A stretch of 54,857 nt of DNA, taken from contig JAIXOZ010000150.1 of NCBI GenBank assembly GCA_027486495.1, positions 1 through 54,857 of the forward strand, in the 5' to 3' direction. Each line of letters begins with the position of its first letter. Position 1 is the stretch's first letter. The stretch comes from Comamonadaceae bacterium. Lineage in GTDB: Bacteria > Pseudomonadota > Gammaproteobacteria > Burkholderiales > Burkholderiaceae_C. This document shows, piece by piece, positions 16,932-26,479 of the stretch. The notes beneath the pieces are model-generated. The model worked only from the letters and a program-made list of their open reading frames with translations, was not told the origin of the DNA and made no database searches. Both the position numbers and the translations under genes were made by a program.

Positions 16932-18188
16932 TCACTTGGATGGATTAGCCGCTGCCGCTGCTGCTCGCAACTTGTCTTTTTTGCTCAGCCGTGAACCCTT
17001 GATGCCGCCGTTACCGGGCGATGGCGGCGGCGGGGTTTCGGTTTGCTCAAAGCCTGGGCTTTGCTCTAAAGCGAGTTCCAGGCTTTCGCGTTTCTGGATC
17101 AGCTGCCAGTGCGCGAGCGCAGCGGCGGTGACGAAGCTCACCGCGTCGCCATGCGCACCCGCCCTGCCCGTGCGGCCGATGCGGTGGATGTAGTCGGTGG
17201 CCGAACGAGGCAGGTCGTAATTGACCACCACGGGCAGCATGGCGATGTCGATGCCGCGTGAGGCCAGGTCGGTGGTCACGACCACGTCCCAGCGGCCTGC
17301 TTTGAACTCGCTCAAAACTTCTTGGCGTGCACCTTGGCTCATCTCGCCATGGAACGGGGTGGCAAACACACCCGCCTTGTAGAGCTTGTTCGCCACATGC
17401 TCGCAGGCATAGCGCGTGGCCACAAACACCAGCACCTGCTTCCAGCCGTTTTCTTGGATCAGGTGGTGCAGCAAGGCGGTGCGGCTTTTTTCGTCCACGG
17501 CGATGGCGCGTTGGGTGATGTCGGGCTGGTGCCCTTCAAAAGCTTCCACGGTGATGCGCACAGGGTCCCGCAACAACTTGGCCGCCAGCGCTTCCACCTC
17601 GGGTGCAAACGTGGCCGAAAACAGCAGCGTTTGGCGCTTGGCAGGCAGCAGCGCCAGCACACGTTGAAGTTCATCAGCAAAGCCCAAATCCAACAGGCGG
17701 TCGGCTTCGTCCAGCACCAAGTGCTGCACATCGGCCAGGCGCAAAGCATTCTGGTCAATCAGGTCGAGCAAACGACCCGGCGTGGCCACCACGATGTCGG
17801 CACCGCCGCGCAGCGCCATCATTTGCGGGTTGACCGAGACGCCGCCAAACACGGTGTTCACTTTCAAGGATTGCGGCAGCTTGTCAGCCAAATTGGCCAG
17901 CACATCGCCCACTTGCACCGCCAGCTCGCGCGTGGGCACCAGCACCAAGGTACGCACGGGGCGGCGGAAATTGGTTTGGCGCGGCGCGGCCAGCAAGTGC
18001 TGTATCAGTGGAAGCGCAAAAGCCAGCGTCTTGCCCGAGCCAGTAGGAGCGGTGGCCCACACATCGTCCGACTTCAGCACAGCCGGAATTGCCTCGGCCT
18101 GGATGGGGGTGGGGGCGTACAAGCCCATGTCACCCACTGCACGCTGCAACGCGGGAGACAAGCCCAATGGGCCAAAACTCAAGCTCAT
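16932..18188 (-). CDS. rhlE: DEAD-box ATP-dependent RNA helicase (RhlE-like)
   Basis: 418 residues. The Q motif (MGLYAPTPIQ), motif I (ATAPTGSGKTLAFALPL), motif II (VLDEAD), motif III (SAT) and motif VI (YIHRIGRTGRAG) are all intact. A short basic, low-complexity tail (PPPPSPGNGGIKGSRLSKKDKL) follows, as in RhlE proteins. It would unwind short RNA duplexes in ribosome maturation or RNA decay. Monocistronic; its start is 49 bp from the downstream end of the PIN/antitoxin pair. Confidence 0.92.
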   Translation of the reverse strand: MSLSFGPLGLSPALQRAVGDMGLYAPTPIQAEAIPAVLKSDDVWATAPTGSGKTLAFALPLIQHLLAAPRQTNFRRPVRTLVLVPTRELAVQVGDVLANLADKLPQSLKVNTVFGGVSVNPQMMALRGGADIVVATPGRLLDLIDQNALRLADVQHLVLDEADRLLDLGFADELQRVLALLPAKRQTLLFSATFAPEVEALAAKLLRDPVRITVEAFEGHQPDITQRAIAVDEKSRTALLHHLIQENGWKQVLVFVATRYACEHVANKLYKAGVFATPFHGEMSQGARQEVLSEFKAGRWDVVVTTDLASRGIDIAMLPVVVNYDLPRSATDYIHRIGRTGRAGAHGDAVSFVTAAALAHWQLIQKRESLELALEQSPGFEQTETPPPPSPGNGGIKGSRLSKKDKLRAAAAAANPSK

Positions 18189-18237
18189 GCTTGATCCTCA
18201 AAAAATGGCGACAGTGAAAGGATCAAGGTGACACGAC

Positions 18238-18474
18238 TCATCGCTCATCACCCTCCAGCGGGGAACGGTCAGGGACCTTCGACAAAAAAGTCGCCAGATC
18301 GATTGGATTGGCGGCACCAGCCCGCTCAGCAAAAAAAGCCGCAGCATTGAGGGCCGACACCTTCTCGGCCACTGCAACGGTGATGAATTGGTTGAGGGAA
18401 GCCTGGTCTTGTTCCGCCAACTTGCGCGCATGGGCGTACAAAGAATCGGGCAAACGAAGGGCAAAGGTACTCAT
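18238..18474 (-). CDS. Antitoxin, ribbon-helix-helix (CopG/HicB-like)
   Basis: 78 residues: MSTFALRLPDSLYAHARKLA then EQDQASLNQFITVAVAEKVSAL. A short strand then two amphipathic helices give the ribbon-helix-helix fold. The C-terminal half (RAGAANPIDLATFLSKVPDRS) would be the toxin-neutralising tail. Its ATG overlaps the toxin stop by 4 nt, so it is translationally coupled and encoded second, the reverse of the usual antitoxin-first order. Confidence 0.82.
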   Translation of the reverse strand: MSTFALRLPDSLYAHARKLAEQDQASLNQFITVAVAEKVSALNAAAFFAERAGAANPIDLATFLSKVPDRSPLEGDER

Positions 18475-18902
18475 ACAGCATCCTCCAAAAAAGCCAAAGC
18501 CTGGGCCGGGGTTTTGACGGCCAAGCCAAAGCGTGGCGCAGCCGTCGAAAAATCTTTCACATTGCGGGTGACCAAGGCGTGAACCCGCGCGTTGACGGCG
18601 GCCTCGAGGACCATTTCATCACCCGGGTCTCGCAGCTGTGGGCGCCAGATGTAATGCAAGCTCACAGGCTCCACCCATACGGCCAGAGCGGACAAAAACG
18701 CATCCACCTGATCGGTAGAAAACCCATGCAAGGCCCGTATCGCATCGCGCTTGAGGACCGATTCGTATTCGAGCCACACAGCGGGAGACGCCACCATGCG
18801 CAAACGCGCCGAAGCGACCGCTTGCAGCAACGCATAAGACGCGCCCCGAGCACTGCTCAAGGCTGCAACCAGCACATTGGTGTCCAGCAACACGACTTTC
18901 AT
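18471..18902 (-). CDS. PIN-domain toxin of a toxin-antitoxin pair
   Basis: 143 residues of the putative toxin PIN family (COG1569-like): VVLLDTNVLVAALSSARGAS with the first Asp, then SPAVWLEYESVLKR with the Glu. RDPGDEMVLEAAVNARVHAL and VTRNVKDF supply the remaining acidic residues. All expected metal-binding acids are present, so it is probably an active ribonuclease. It is transcribed before its antitoxin. Unrelated in sequence to the PIN toxin at 15547. Confidence 0.86.
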   Translation of the reverse strand: MKVVLLDTNVLVAALSSARGASYALLQAVASARLRMVASPAVWLEYESVLKRDAIRALHGFSTDQVDAFLSALAVWVEPVSLHYIWRPQLRDPGDEMVLEAAVNARVHALVTRNVKDFSTAAPRFGLAVKTPAQALAFLEDAV

Positions 18903-19051
18903 GATGTTGCCAATGATATCAGCGATTAAACGGCATCGGCTGTACCGGGTCTGGTAACCCTTGTATACACAAACATGATGCCCCTGAGATCGCGGGGCAT
19001 GAGGCGAACCAAAGTTGCGCTGCTGCGCTGCGCTTGCCGTGACGGTTGATG

Positions 19052-20638
19052 TCAGTGACGGAAGTGCCGCACACCGGTGAACACCATCGCCACGCCATGC
19101 TCGTTGGCCGCGTCAATCACTTCCTGATCGCGCATGGAGCCACCGGGTTGGACCACGCAGGTCGCGCCTGCGGCCACCACCACATCGAGGCCGTCACGGA
19201 AGGGGAAGAAGGCGTCGCTGGCGACCACGGTATTTTGCAGGCTCAGCTTGGCCGCTTCCGCCTTGATGCTGGCGATGCGGGCAGAATCCAAGCGGCTCAT
19301 TTGGCCGGCGCCCACACCCATGGTCATGCCGTTTTTGCAGAACACGATGGCGTTGGATTTGACGAACTTGGCCACTTTCCAGGCGAACAGCAAGTCGTGC
19401 AGCTCTTCAGGGGTGGGTTGTTTGACGGTGACGATCTTCAAATCGGCCAAAGCCAACTCGTGGTTGTCCGCGCTTTGCAGCAACAGGCCTGAGCCCACGC
19501 GCTTGGTCTCCAACGCGTTGCGCACTTGGCCGTAGTTGGCAGGCAAGGCGATTTTCATCAAGCGCACATTCACTTTGCTCTTGAACACTTCGAGCGCTTC
19601 GGCGCTGAAGTCGGGGGCCATCAACACTTCAACAAACTGCTTGCTCACCGCTTCGGCAGCGGCTTTGTCCACGGGGCGGTTGAAGGCGATGATGCCGCCA
19701 AAGGCGCTGGTGGGGTCGGTTTGGAAGGCTTTGCTGTAGGCCTCGAGTGCGCTAGCACCCAGGGCCACGCCGCAGGGGTTGGCGTGTTTAACGATGACAC
19801 AGGCTGAGCCATCAAAACTCTTCACACATTCCCAAGCCGCATCGGCATCGGCGATGTTGTTGTAGCTCAGTTCCTTGCCTTGCAGCTGCACACCCGTGGC
19901 CAGGGACCCTGCAGCTGGGGCCAAGTCGCGGTACCAAGCGGCTTGCTGGTGGCTGTTTTCGCCATAACGCAGGTCTTGCACTTTGACGTACTGCTCGTTG
20001 AATTGGCCTGAGAACTGGGCGCGCTCGGGCACGTAGGTTTCGCTCAGCTTCTCGGCTTCGAAGTTCACGCTGGAGAGGTAGTTGCTGATCGCGCCGTCGT
20101 ATTGGCTGATGCGGTTGAACGCAGCCACAGACAAAGCAAAGCGCAGCTTGTCGCTCAACTTGCCGCTGGCTTTGAGCTCGGCGATCACGTCGGCGTATTG
20201 GCTGGCGTCGGTGACGATGCCCACGTCTTTCCAGTTCTTGGCGGCAGAGCGCACCATGGCGGGGCCGCCGATGTCGATGTTCTCGATCGCGTCGGCCAAA
20301 GTGCAACCCGGCTTGGCCACGGTGGCTTCAAAGGGGTACAGGTTGACGATGAGCAGGTCAATGGTGTCAATGCCGTGCGCCTTCAAAGCCGCCATGTGCT
20401 CGGACGTGTCGCGGCGGGCCAGCAGGCCGCCGTGCACTTTGGGATGGAGGGTCTTGACACGGCCATCGAGCATTTCGGGGAAACCGGTAACTTCGGCCAC
20501 TTCGGTCACGGGCAAGCCTTGTTCGGCCAAGAGCTTGGCGGTGCCGCCAGTCGAGATCAGGCCCACGCCCAGCGCGTGTAATGCTTTGGCCAGATCGACG
20601 ATGCCGGTTTTGTCAGAGACGGAGATGAGGGCTCTCAT
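19052..20638 (-). CDS. purH: Bifunctional AICAR formyltransferase / IMP cyclohydrolase
   Basis: 528 residues from ATG 20638. It carries out the last two steps of IMP synthesis. The N-terminal cyclohydrolase domain opens [18 protein letters not shown] with STGGTAKLL and [17 protein letters not shown]. The AICAR transformylase domain has [26 protein letters not shown] and the C-terminal [21 protein letters not shown]. An upstream start at 20653 adds five residues and is less likely. It lies 100 nt downstream of fis in the dusB-fis-purH order seen in betaproteobacteria. Confidence 0.96.
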   Translation of the reverse strand: MRALISVSDKTGIVDLAKALHALGVGLISTGGTAKLLAEQGLPVTEVAEVTGFPEMLDGRVKTLHPKVHGGLLARRDTSEHMAALKAHGIDTIDLLIVNLYPFEATVAKPGCTLADAIENIDIGGPAMVRSAAKNWKDVGIVTDASQYADVIAELKASGKLSDKLRFALSVAAFNRISQYDGAISNYLSSVNFEAEKLSETYVPERAQFSGQFNEQYVKVQDLRYGENSHQQAAWYRDLAPAAGSLATGVQLQGKELSYNNIADADAAWECVKSFDGSACVIVKHANPCGVALGASALEAYSKAFQTDPTSAFGGIIAFNRPVDKAAAEAVSKQFVEVLMAPDFSAEALEVFKSKVNVRLMKIALPANYGQVRNALETKRVGSGLLLQSADNHELALADLKIVTVKQPTPEELHDLLFAWKVAKFVKSNAIVFCKNGMTMGVGAGQMSRLDSARIASIKAEAAKLSLQNTVVASDAFFPFRDGLDVVVAAGATCVVQPGGSMRDQEVIDAANEHGVAMVFTGVRHFRH

Positions 20639-20738
20639 GGGGACTTTCTTCAAAATTCTGGAGTGTTCAAGGCAAGGCCAAGTTCACGGGTTCCGGCAAG
20701 CATTCGCAATCGCATGTCGGGGCCAGACGGCGCCAGGG

Positions 20739-20978
20739 TCATTTCAACAAATCGTGTTCCAGCAACTTCTTGCGCAAAGTGTTGCGGTTCAGGCCCAGCC
20801 ATTCGGCCGCGCGCGACTGGTTCTGACCTGACTGGGTCATCACCACGTCGAGCAGCGGCTTCTCAACCAACTTGACCAGCATGTCGTAGAGGCCTGTGGG
20901 GTCGGTGCCATCGAGGTCGCGGAAGTAGATTTCCAGGTTGGCCCGGATGCAGTGTTCAATGGATTGGGGTTCGCTCAT
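20739..20978 (-). CDS. fis: Fis-family DNA-binding protein
   Basis: 79 residues from ATG 20978, overlapping the dusB stop by 4 nt (ATGA). The C-terminal helix-turn-helix is SRAAEWLGLNRNTLRKKLLE. Fis is a nucleoid protein that bends DNA and tunes rRNA and growth-phase transcription. The dusB-fis linkage is ancient in proteobacteria. An upstream start adding eight residues is inconsistent with the coupled overlap. Confidence 0.95.
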   Translation of the reverse strand: MSEPQSIEHCIRANLEIYFRDLDGTDPTGLYDMLVKLVEKPLLDVVMTQSGQNQSRAAEWLGLNRNTLRKKLLEHDLLK

Positions 20979-22021
20979 GGCGTGGTCTCTAAATCGGGGC
21001 AAACTTCAGGGCGCAGGGGCTGGCTTTGGGGCAGGCGCTCCATCTGCTCGGCCAGGCCGTCCAGATAGGCGGCCACCGCGGCCAGTTGTTGGTCCGCAGT
21101 CTCCAAGGTGTTCATGTGTTCGCGAAAAGCATCGCCACCGGGCAGCGGGCGCACGTACCAACCAATGTGTTTGCGAGCCGAACGCACTCCGGTGTATTCG
21201 CCGTACAAGCCATAGTGGTCTTGCAGGTGCTCGAGCAGGGCGCGGCGAACTTCGACCACCAGCGGCGGGGCCAGGTGATCGCCGGTGGCCAGAAAGTGGC
21301 CGATCTCGCGAAAAATCCAGGGGCTGCCTTGCGCGGCGCGGCCGATCATGACCGCATCTGCCCCGGTGACCTTCAGCACATCGCGGGCTTTTTCAGGCGA
21401 GTCGATGTCGCCATTCGCCACCACCGGGATGCGCAAAGCCGCTTTGACGGCGGCCACGGTGTCGTATTCGGCCAAACCTTTGTAGCCCTGCTCGCGGGTA
21501 CGGCCGTGCACGGTGACCATTTGAACCCCGGCGCTTTCAGCGGCACGGGCCAGGTTCAGGGCATTTTTTTCTGCATCGCACCAGCCGGTGCGCATCTTGA
21601 GTGAGACGGGCACGCCGTGCGGCAAAGCCGCCTCGACCACGGCGCTGATGATGTCGAGTGCCAGCGGTTCGTCTTGCATCAGGGCAGAGCCCGCCCATTT
21701 GTTGCAAACCTTCTTGGCGGGACAACCCATGTTGATGTCGATGATCTGCGCGCCCCGGTCGATGTTGTAGCGCGCGGCGTCGGCCATCATCTGCGCTTCG
21801 GTGCCGGCAATTTGCACCGCAATCGGGCCGGGCTCTCCGTCGTGGTTGGCGCGTCGCGAAGTTTTGAGCGAAGCCCACAAATCGGGCCGCGAAGTCACCA
21901 TTTCGCTCACCGCATAGCCCGCCCCAAACTGCCTGCACAGTTGGCGAAATGGCCGGTCCGTCACCCCCGCCATGGGGGCAACGAACAAGTTGTTTGGCAA
22001 TAGATAAGGGCCAATCTGCAT
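20975..22021 (-). CDS. dusB: tRNA-dihydrouridine synthase B
   Basis: 348 residues. FMN-dependent reduction of uridine to dihydrouridine in the tRNA D-loop. The N-terminal FVAPMAGVTDRPFRQLC, the catalytic cysteine in NMGCPAKKVCNKWAGSAL, the TVHGRTREQGYKG strand and phosphate-binding GADAVMIGRAAQG are intact. First gene of dusB-fis-purH, divergent from the YqaA gene at 22141. Confidence 0.95.
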   Translation of the reverse strand: MQIGPYLLPNNLFVAPMAGVTDRPFRQLCRQFGAGYAVSEMVTSRPDLWASLKTSRRANHDGEPGPIAVQIAGTEAQMMADAARYNIDRGAQIIDINMGCPAKKVCNKWAGSALMQDEPLALDIISAVVEAALPHGVPVSLKMRTGWCDAEKNALNLARAAESAGVQMVTVHGRTREQGYKGLAEYDTVAAVKAALRIPVVANGDIDSPEKARDVLKVTGADAVMIGRAAQGSPWIFREIGHFLATGDHLAPPLVVEVRRALLEHLQDHYGLYGEYTGVRSARKHIGWYVRPLPGGDAFREHMNTLETADQQLAAVAAYLDGLAEQMERLPQSQPLRPEVCPDLETTP

Positions 22022-22128
22022 GATCGAGGATGTGCGGGTGTGCGAGAGCCGAGTGAGGAGGCCCGATTGTAGTTGCTTAATATTTCAGCAAATGAAAGCT
22101 TCGTGTGCTAGGCAAAAGGCCCCGGCGC

Positions 22129-22134
22129 TACACT
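22129..22134 (+). promoter_or_regulatory. Candidate -10 element close to the yqaA start
   Basis: TACACT lies 6 nt upstream of the ATG at 22141, with no Shine-Dalgarno between them. It matches the layout at fbpC and at the ubiH-like gene (33139) and suggests a leaderless transcript. No clear -35 is visible. Confidence 0.35.
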
Positions 22135-22140
22135 GGCCGG

Positions 22141-22617
22141 ATGGAACACTGGCTCAACGAATCACTGCAATGGCTGGCCTTGCCACAGCACGGTCTGAGC
22201 ACCGTGTTTGTGGTGGCCTTCATCTCGGCCACCTTGCTGCCCATGGGCTCAGAACCCGTCCTGTTCGGCCTGGTTAAACTCAACCCCGAGCTGTTTTGGC
22301 CCGCCATTTTGGTCGCCACGGCGGGCAACACGCTGGGCGGCATGTTCAGCTGGTGGATGGGCTGGGGCACCCACAAGGCAGTGAACCGTTGGCGGTCATC
22401 GGGCAACCACCACCGCGCGCTGGTCTGGCTGGAAAAGCTGGGGCCCAAGGCCTGCTTGCTCAGTTGGTTGCCTGGGGTGGGTGACCCTTTGTGCGCGGTG
22501 GCGGGCTGGCTGAAAATGCCTTTTTGGCCTTGCACGCTGTACATGGCAATTGGCAAATTCAGCCGCTACCTCGTCATGACAGCAGGTCTGCTGTGGGTGT
22601 TTCCGGGCCAGTTCTGA
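22141..22617 (+). CDS. yqaA: YqaA-family (DedA-like) membrane protein
   Basis: 158 residues with four or five hydrophobic segments. The DedA/SNARE-associated signature regions appear as ATLLPMGSEPVLFGLV, ATAGNTLGGMFSWWMG and the amphipathic LSWLPGVGDPLCAVAGWL (a GxxxDxx membrane re-entrant motif). DedA relatives are undecaprenyl-phosphate or phospholipid transporters; YqaA itself is uncharacterised. The ATG at 22141 is chosen because the family N-terminus fits and a -10-like hexamer lies just upstream. Confidence 0.87.
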   Translation: MEHWLNESLQWLALPQHGLSTVFVVAFISATLLPMGSEPVLFGLVKLNPELFWPAILVATAGNTLGGMFSWWMGWGTHKAVNRWRSSGNHHRALVWLEKLGPKACLLSWLPGVGDPLCAVAGWLKMPFWPCTLYMAIGKFSRYLVMTAGLLWVFPGQF

Positions 22618-22635
22618 GGCCCAAACCCTGACGCC

Positions 22636-23655
22636 TCAACCCACCGCATTGCGCAGTGGCTGGTCACTGACCCAGCTGCGCAAGTTGTCCAAAAACATCT
22701 GAGCCACCCTGTTTTCGTTGCCATCCGAATGGCCCGCTGCGTGCGGCGTGACCATGACCTGGGGCATGGCCCACAAAGGGGAATCAGCGGGCAAGGGTTC
22801 GTGCGCAAAAACATCCAAAAACGCACCGCCCAAATGCCCGCTTTGCAGCGCCGACACCAAGGCTTCTTGGTCGACCACTTCGCCACGCGCCACATTGATC
22901 AGGTGCGCACCAACAGGCAGCGCCGCCAAGGCGCGTGCATCCACCAACTGGCGGGTTTTGTCGGTCAGGGGGCAGGCCAAAATGAGCCAGTCGGTGCGCG
23001 GCCAAACCGATGGCATTTGCTCAAAGCTGACCATCTGTACCCCATTTGTAGGCTCGTGTATGGCGGCATCCACGCGCTGGCGCACCGCCACCACTTGCAG
23101 CCCCAACGATGTCAACCAGTGACCCAGCGTTTGGCCAATCGGCCCCCAGCCCACGATGGTGGCCGTCTGGCCTGGCAAGTCGCGCGGCATGCGCGGCCCC
23201 ATCAAGGGGATCCACTGGCGCGCTTGCTGCTCGGCCATGAGCATCGGAAAGCGCCGTGCCAAGGCCAGCAAACCCGCCAGCGCCACGGTGGCCACCACCT
23301 GGGCATTGGCCCCGGACGAGGTAGACAACTGCACCCCCCTGGCCAGCAAATCCTGGTAAATCTGGCGGTCTGCGCCTGCGGAGTGAATGTGCACCCAACG
23401 CAGCCCAGACGAGCGGCGCAGCAAGTCATAGACCTGCTGCAAGGCTGGGTGGATTTCATGCTTGGTCGAGGTGCCTGTGACTTCACGCGAAATGAAGGCC
23501 ACATCGGCATCGGTGCGCTGCTCGGCCACGGCCTTGTTCAGCGCCAGCAACTCGTAAGCGTGGCCCCGCATGGCGTGCGCCACCGCATCACTCAGCTGGG
23601 CGATGCTGGCCTCGGACATCAGGATGCGACAGGGCGCAGCAGCCGGGTAGTTCAC
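22636..23655 (-). CDS. D-2-hydroxyacid dehydrogenase
   Basis: 339 residues from GTG 23655. A GAGG ribosome site precedes that GTG, and it keeps the first strand (CRILMSEASI) intact; the ATG at 23619 would cut that strand away. The NAD site is VGWGPIGQTLG. The catalytic triad is Arg in LINVARGEVVD, Glu in DVFAHEPLP and His in VTPHAAGHSDG. It reduces a 2-keto acid or oxidises a 2-hydroxy acid. It is the last gene of the minus-strand cluster that begins with the CoA-transferase, starting 8 nt after the aldolase-like gene. Confidence 0.9.
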   Translation of the reverse strand: MNYPAAAPCRILMSEASIAQLSDAVAHAMRGHAYELLALNKAVAEQRTDADVAFISREVTGTSTKHEIHPALQQVYDLLRRSSGLRWVHIHSAGADRQIYQDLLARGVQLSTSSGANAQVVATVALAGLLALARRFPMLMAEQQARQWIPLMGPRMPRDLPGQTATIVGWGPIGQTLGHWLTSLGLQVVAVRQRVDAAIHEPTNGVQMVSFEQMPSVWPRTDWLILACPLTDKTRQLVDARALAALPVGAHLINVARGEVVDQEALVSALQSGHLGGAFLDVFAHEPLPADSPLWAMPQVMVTPHAAGHSDGNENRVAQMFLDNLRSWVSDQPLRNAVG

Positions 23656-23663
23656 ACCGGTCC

Positions 23664-24452
23664 TCAAGTCTTGTAACTCGGGTCCATGCGGTCGAGTTTG
23701 CGCAGCAAGGCGGGCCATTCCATGAGGCCATAGGGTCTGCGGGTGCTGGGCTGGTAGTTGTTCCAGGTCTCTTCCAGCACATCGGGCGCCACTTTGACGA
23801 AAGGCGTGTTGCAGGCCATGGCTGCGAGTTGTGAATGGCAAGCCAGCTCGAGGCGGTGCATCCAATTAAAGGCTTCGCCCACACTGCGCCCCACCGTCAA
23901 GACGCCGTGGTTGCGCAAAATAAGGGCTTCGCCCTGCCCCAAGTCTTTCACCAATGAGGCTTGTTCGTCCAAATCCAGCACCACGCCTTGGTAGTCGTGG
24001 TAACCGATCTTGAGAAAGCGCATCGCGGTCTGCGTGACGGGCAGCAAACCGCATTCGAGCGACGACACCGCCATGGACGCCCAGCTGTGCGTGTGGATCA
24101 CGCAGTCCACCTCGGGGCGCGCTTCATGCACCGCGCTGTGGATCACGTAGCCGGCTTTGTTGATACCGTAGTTCAAGTCGCCAAAGTCGGGCTTGGACAG
24201 GATGTTGCCGTCGTGGTCAATTTTGATGAGGCTCGACGCGGTGATCTCCTCGTACATCATGCCGTAGGCATTGATGAGGAAAGCACCGTCTTCGCCGGGG
24301 ACCCGTGCCGAGATGTGGTTGGCCATCATGTCGGACATGCCGTAGATGGCCACCAAGCGGTAACAAGCGGCCAAATCCACCCGTGCTTGCCACTCTGCAG
24401 GGGTGCAGCGCGCTTGCATCGATTCGATTTTCAAAAATCCATTTTCAACCAC
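23664..24452 (-). CDS. Class II aldolase/adducin family protein
   Basis: 262 residues with the zinc-dependent fuculose-phosphate-aldolase fold. MANHISARVPGE is the phosphate/substrate loop, CVIHTHSWASMAVSS supplies two zinc histidines and ILRNHGVLTVG the third. It may cleave or decarboxylate a hydroxy-acid skeleton; many members near CoA-transferases and Bug proteins have no assigned substrate. It sits between a Bug binding protein (16 nt upstream) and the hydroxyacid dehydrogenase. Confidence 0.9.
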   Translation of the reverse strand: MVENGFLKIESMQARCTPAEWQARVDLAACYRLVAIYGMSDMMANHISARVPGEDGAFLINAYGMMYEEITASSLIKIDHDGNILSKPDFGDLNYGINKAGYVIHSAVHEARPEVDCVIHTHSWASMAVSSLECGLLPVTQTAMRFLKIGYHDYQGVVLDLDEQASLVKDLGQGEALILRNHGVLTVGRSVGEAFNWMHRLELACHSQLAAMACNTPFVKVAPDVLEETWNNYQPSTRRPYGLMEWPALLRKLDRMDPSYKT

Positions 24453-24468
24453 GGCAACTCCTTGAAGT

Positions 24469-25440
24469 TCAGTCCAGTTTCACGTCGGCGCTCTTGACCA
24501 AATTGACCCAGAACTTGGCATCTTCGGTCAAAAATGCTGCGAATTGATCGGGCGTAGCAGAGACCGACACATCGGTGCCTTCGCGGGCCAATGCGGCTTT
24601 CACGGAAGGCTGTGCCATGGCCGATTGCGCGGCATCAAAAATGCGCTTCATGACTGCGGGCGGTGTGCCCACGGGCACAAACAAACCATACCAAAACTCG
24701 ATGGCGTACTCGGGCAGTTTGGCCTCTTGCATGCCTGGCAAACCGGGGACCAAGGCCGTGCTGTTGCGCGTGCTGACGGCCAAGCCTTTCAAGCGACCGG
24801 CCTGGATCATGGGCAAGACCGAAGGTGGGGTGCCAAAGGTCACTTGGGTGTCGCCCGCGATCACCGACTGGATGGCAGGCGCGCCACCACGAAACGGAAT
24901 GTGGACCATGTCCACACCCGTCAGCTGGGTGAACAAAGCCGCGCCCAGGTGTGGCGCCGAGCCATTGCCCGATGTGGCGTAATTGATTTTGCCTGGTGAT
25001 TGTTTGGCGCGTGCAATCAGGTCTTGCACCGAGTTGACGCCGATGTTGGGGTTGACCGCAATCACCAAAGGCGAGGTCGTGACTTTGGTGATGGGCACCA
25101 GGTCTTTGGGGGTGTAGTTCAGCTTGGGGTTGAGGGCCGGGTTCACCGAGATGCTGCTGGGGCTGGCCAACAAAATGCTGTAACCATCGGGCGCGGCCTT
25201 GGCCACGTTTTCGGCCGCAATGCTGGAGCCTGCGCCAGCGCGGTTTTCAACAATGATGCTCTGGCCAATCGCTTTGCCCATCGCGTCGCTGATGGCGCGG
25301 GCCACATAGTCGGCCGCACCGCCTGGGGCAAAGCCCACCACCAAGCGAATGGGTTTGTTCGGATAGGCAGCGCCTTGGGCTTGCACACCCATGGCGAAGC
25401 AAGAAAGGACCAAAGCTGAAATCAGGTTTCTTTTGTTCAT
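24469..25440 (-). CDS. Bug-family (TctC-like) periplasmic binding protein
   Basis: 323 residues from ATG 25440, preceded by a GGAGACAAC ribosome site. The signal peptide runs to VQAQG. Bug motifs are IRLVVGFAPGGAADYVARAI, IIVENRAGAGSSIAAENV and AAPDGYSILLASP. It lies inside a catabolic cluster, so its ligand is probably the carboxylate consumed by the neighbouring CoA-transferase and dehydrogenases. No TctA/TctB subunits are adjacent. Confidence 0.92.
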   Translation of the reverse strand: MNKRNLISALVLSCFAMGVQAQGAAYPNKPIRLVVGFAPGGAADYVARAISDAMGKAIGQSIIVENRAGAGSSIAAENVAKAAPDGYSILLASPSSISVNPALNPKLNYTPKDLVPITKVTTSPLVIAVNPNIGVNSVQDLIARAKQSPGKINYATSGNGSAPHLGAALFTQLTGVDMVHIPFRGGAPAIQSVIAGDTQVTFGTPPSVLPMIQAGRLKGLAVSTRNSTALVPGLPGMQEAKLPEYAIEFWYGLFVPVGTPPAVMKRIFDAAQSAMAQPSVKAALAREGTDVSVSATPDQFAAFLTEDAKFWVNLVKSADVKLD

Positions 25441-25487
25441 GGTGTTGTCTCCTTCGTTTAAAAAGTCTCGGGCGATGGGGGAAAGGC

Positions 25488-26471
25488 TCAATCAGGACTG
25501 GCGATGCGCAGCACGATCTTGCCGGTGTGTTGGTTGCTTTCCATGTGGGCTTTGGCCTCGGCCAATTGGTCAAACTCAAACACCTGGTCCAGCAGGGGCT
25601 GGATCCGGCCATCGGCAAAAGCCGGCAGGATTTGTGCCGCGAATTGCGCAATGCCATCGGCCCGCTGAGCGGGTGTACGGTTTTTGTTCGAGACACCAAA
25701 CAAGCACAAACGCTTGGCGTGCAGGGCTTCCAGATCAATGGTGGCGTTGAGCGTGTTGTCCACATAGCCCACAAAACCCAAACGACCCTGAAAAGCCATA
25801 CAGCGCATGCTCTCGGCAAACACGCTGCCGCCCACCGTGTTGACCACCAGGTTGGCCCCTTTTTGCTCGGTGGCTTGCAGCACGGCCAGGTGGAAATCGG
25901 CTGTGCGAGTGCACAAACCCACATCCAGCCCCAGCGGCTTCAATTGGTCCAGCTTGGCCTGCGAGCCTGAAGTGCCGATGACTTTGGCACCCAACACCTT
26001 GGCCATTTGCAAACTGGCCACGCCGACGCCCGAAGACACACCATTGATCAACAACCACTGCCCGGCTTGCAAGTGGCCTTGCAAGACCAAGAGGTCAAAG
26101 GTCACCAAGAACGTGAGTGGGATCGATGCGGCCTGCTCCAGCGTCAAGTTGTCCGGCACGCGCATGATTTCGCGCACATCCATCAGGGCGTATTCAGAAA
26201 AAGCACCCGGGCAGCGGCCCATCACGCGATCGCCCAATTGCCAGGCACCGGTCTCGCTGCCCAGTTGAACAATCTGCCCTGCACCCTCCATGCCCGCAGG
26301 CTTGCTGCCGCCCTTGCCATGAAGGCCGTGGCCGATGATCAATTCGCCCCGGTTCAGCGACGCCGCGTGCAGCTTGACCAACACCTGACCCGCACCGGGC
26401 ACAGGCTTGTCCACCTCGCGCAGTTCCATCTGGCCCTGGCCGTTGCTGATGTTCATCCAATACGATTTCAT
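25488..26471 (-). CDS. Zinc-independent NAD(P)H:quinone oxidoreductase-like MDR protein
   Basis: 327 residues of the medium-chain dehydrogenase/reductase family. The N-terminal GroES-like domain has PVPGAGQVLVKLHAASLNRG. The cofactor site is NGVSSGVGVASLQMAKVLGA, typical of quinone oxidoreductase or enoyl reductase members without zinc ligands. It could reduce an enoyl-CoA-type double bond or a quinone; the cluster context favours a pathway step on an acyl-CoA or acid. Its ATG follows the crotonase-like gene's stop by 8 nt. Confidence 0.85.
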   Translation of the reverse strand: MKSYWMNISNGQGQMELREVDKPVPGAGQVLVKLHAASLNRGELIIGHGLHGKGGSKPAGMEGAGQIVQLGSETGAWQLGDRVMGRCPGAFSEYALMDVREIMRVPDNLTLEQAASIPLTFLVTFDLLVLQGHLQAGQWLLINGVSSGVGVASLQMAKVLGAKVIGTSGSQAKLDQLKPLGLDVGLCTRTADFHLAVLQATEQKGANLVVNTVGGSVFAESMRCMAFQGRLGFVGYVDNTLNATIDLEALHAKRLCLFGVSNKNRTPAQRADGIAQFAAQILPAFADGRIQPLLDQVFEFDQLAEAKAHMESNQHTGKIVLRIASPD

Positions 26472-26479
26472 GGGGTGCC

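Noticed and set aside
18975..19001. ATGCCCC/GGGGCAT hairpin downstream of purH
   Set aside because: It has no T-run on either side, so I do not call a terminator.
23656..23865. N-terminal extension of the hydroxyacid dehydrogenase
   Set aside because: The extra residues come from the other strand phase of the aldolase gene; a GTG with a GAGG site at 23655 gives the natural start.
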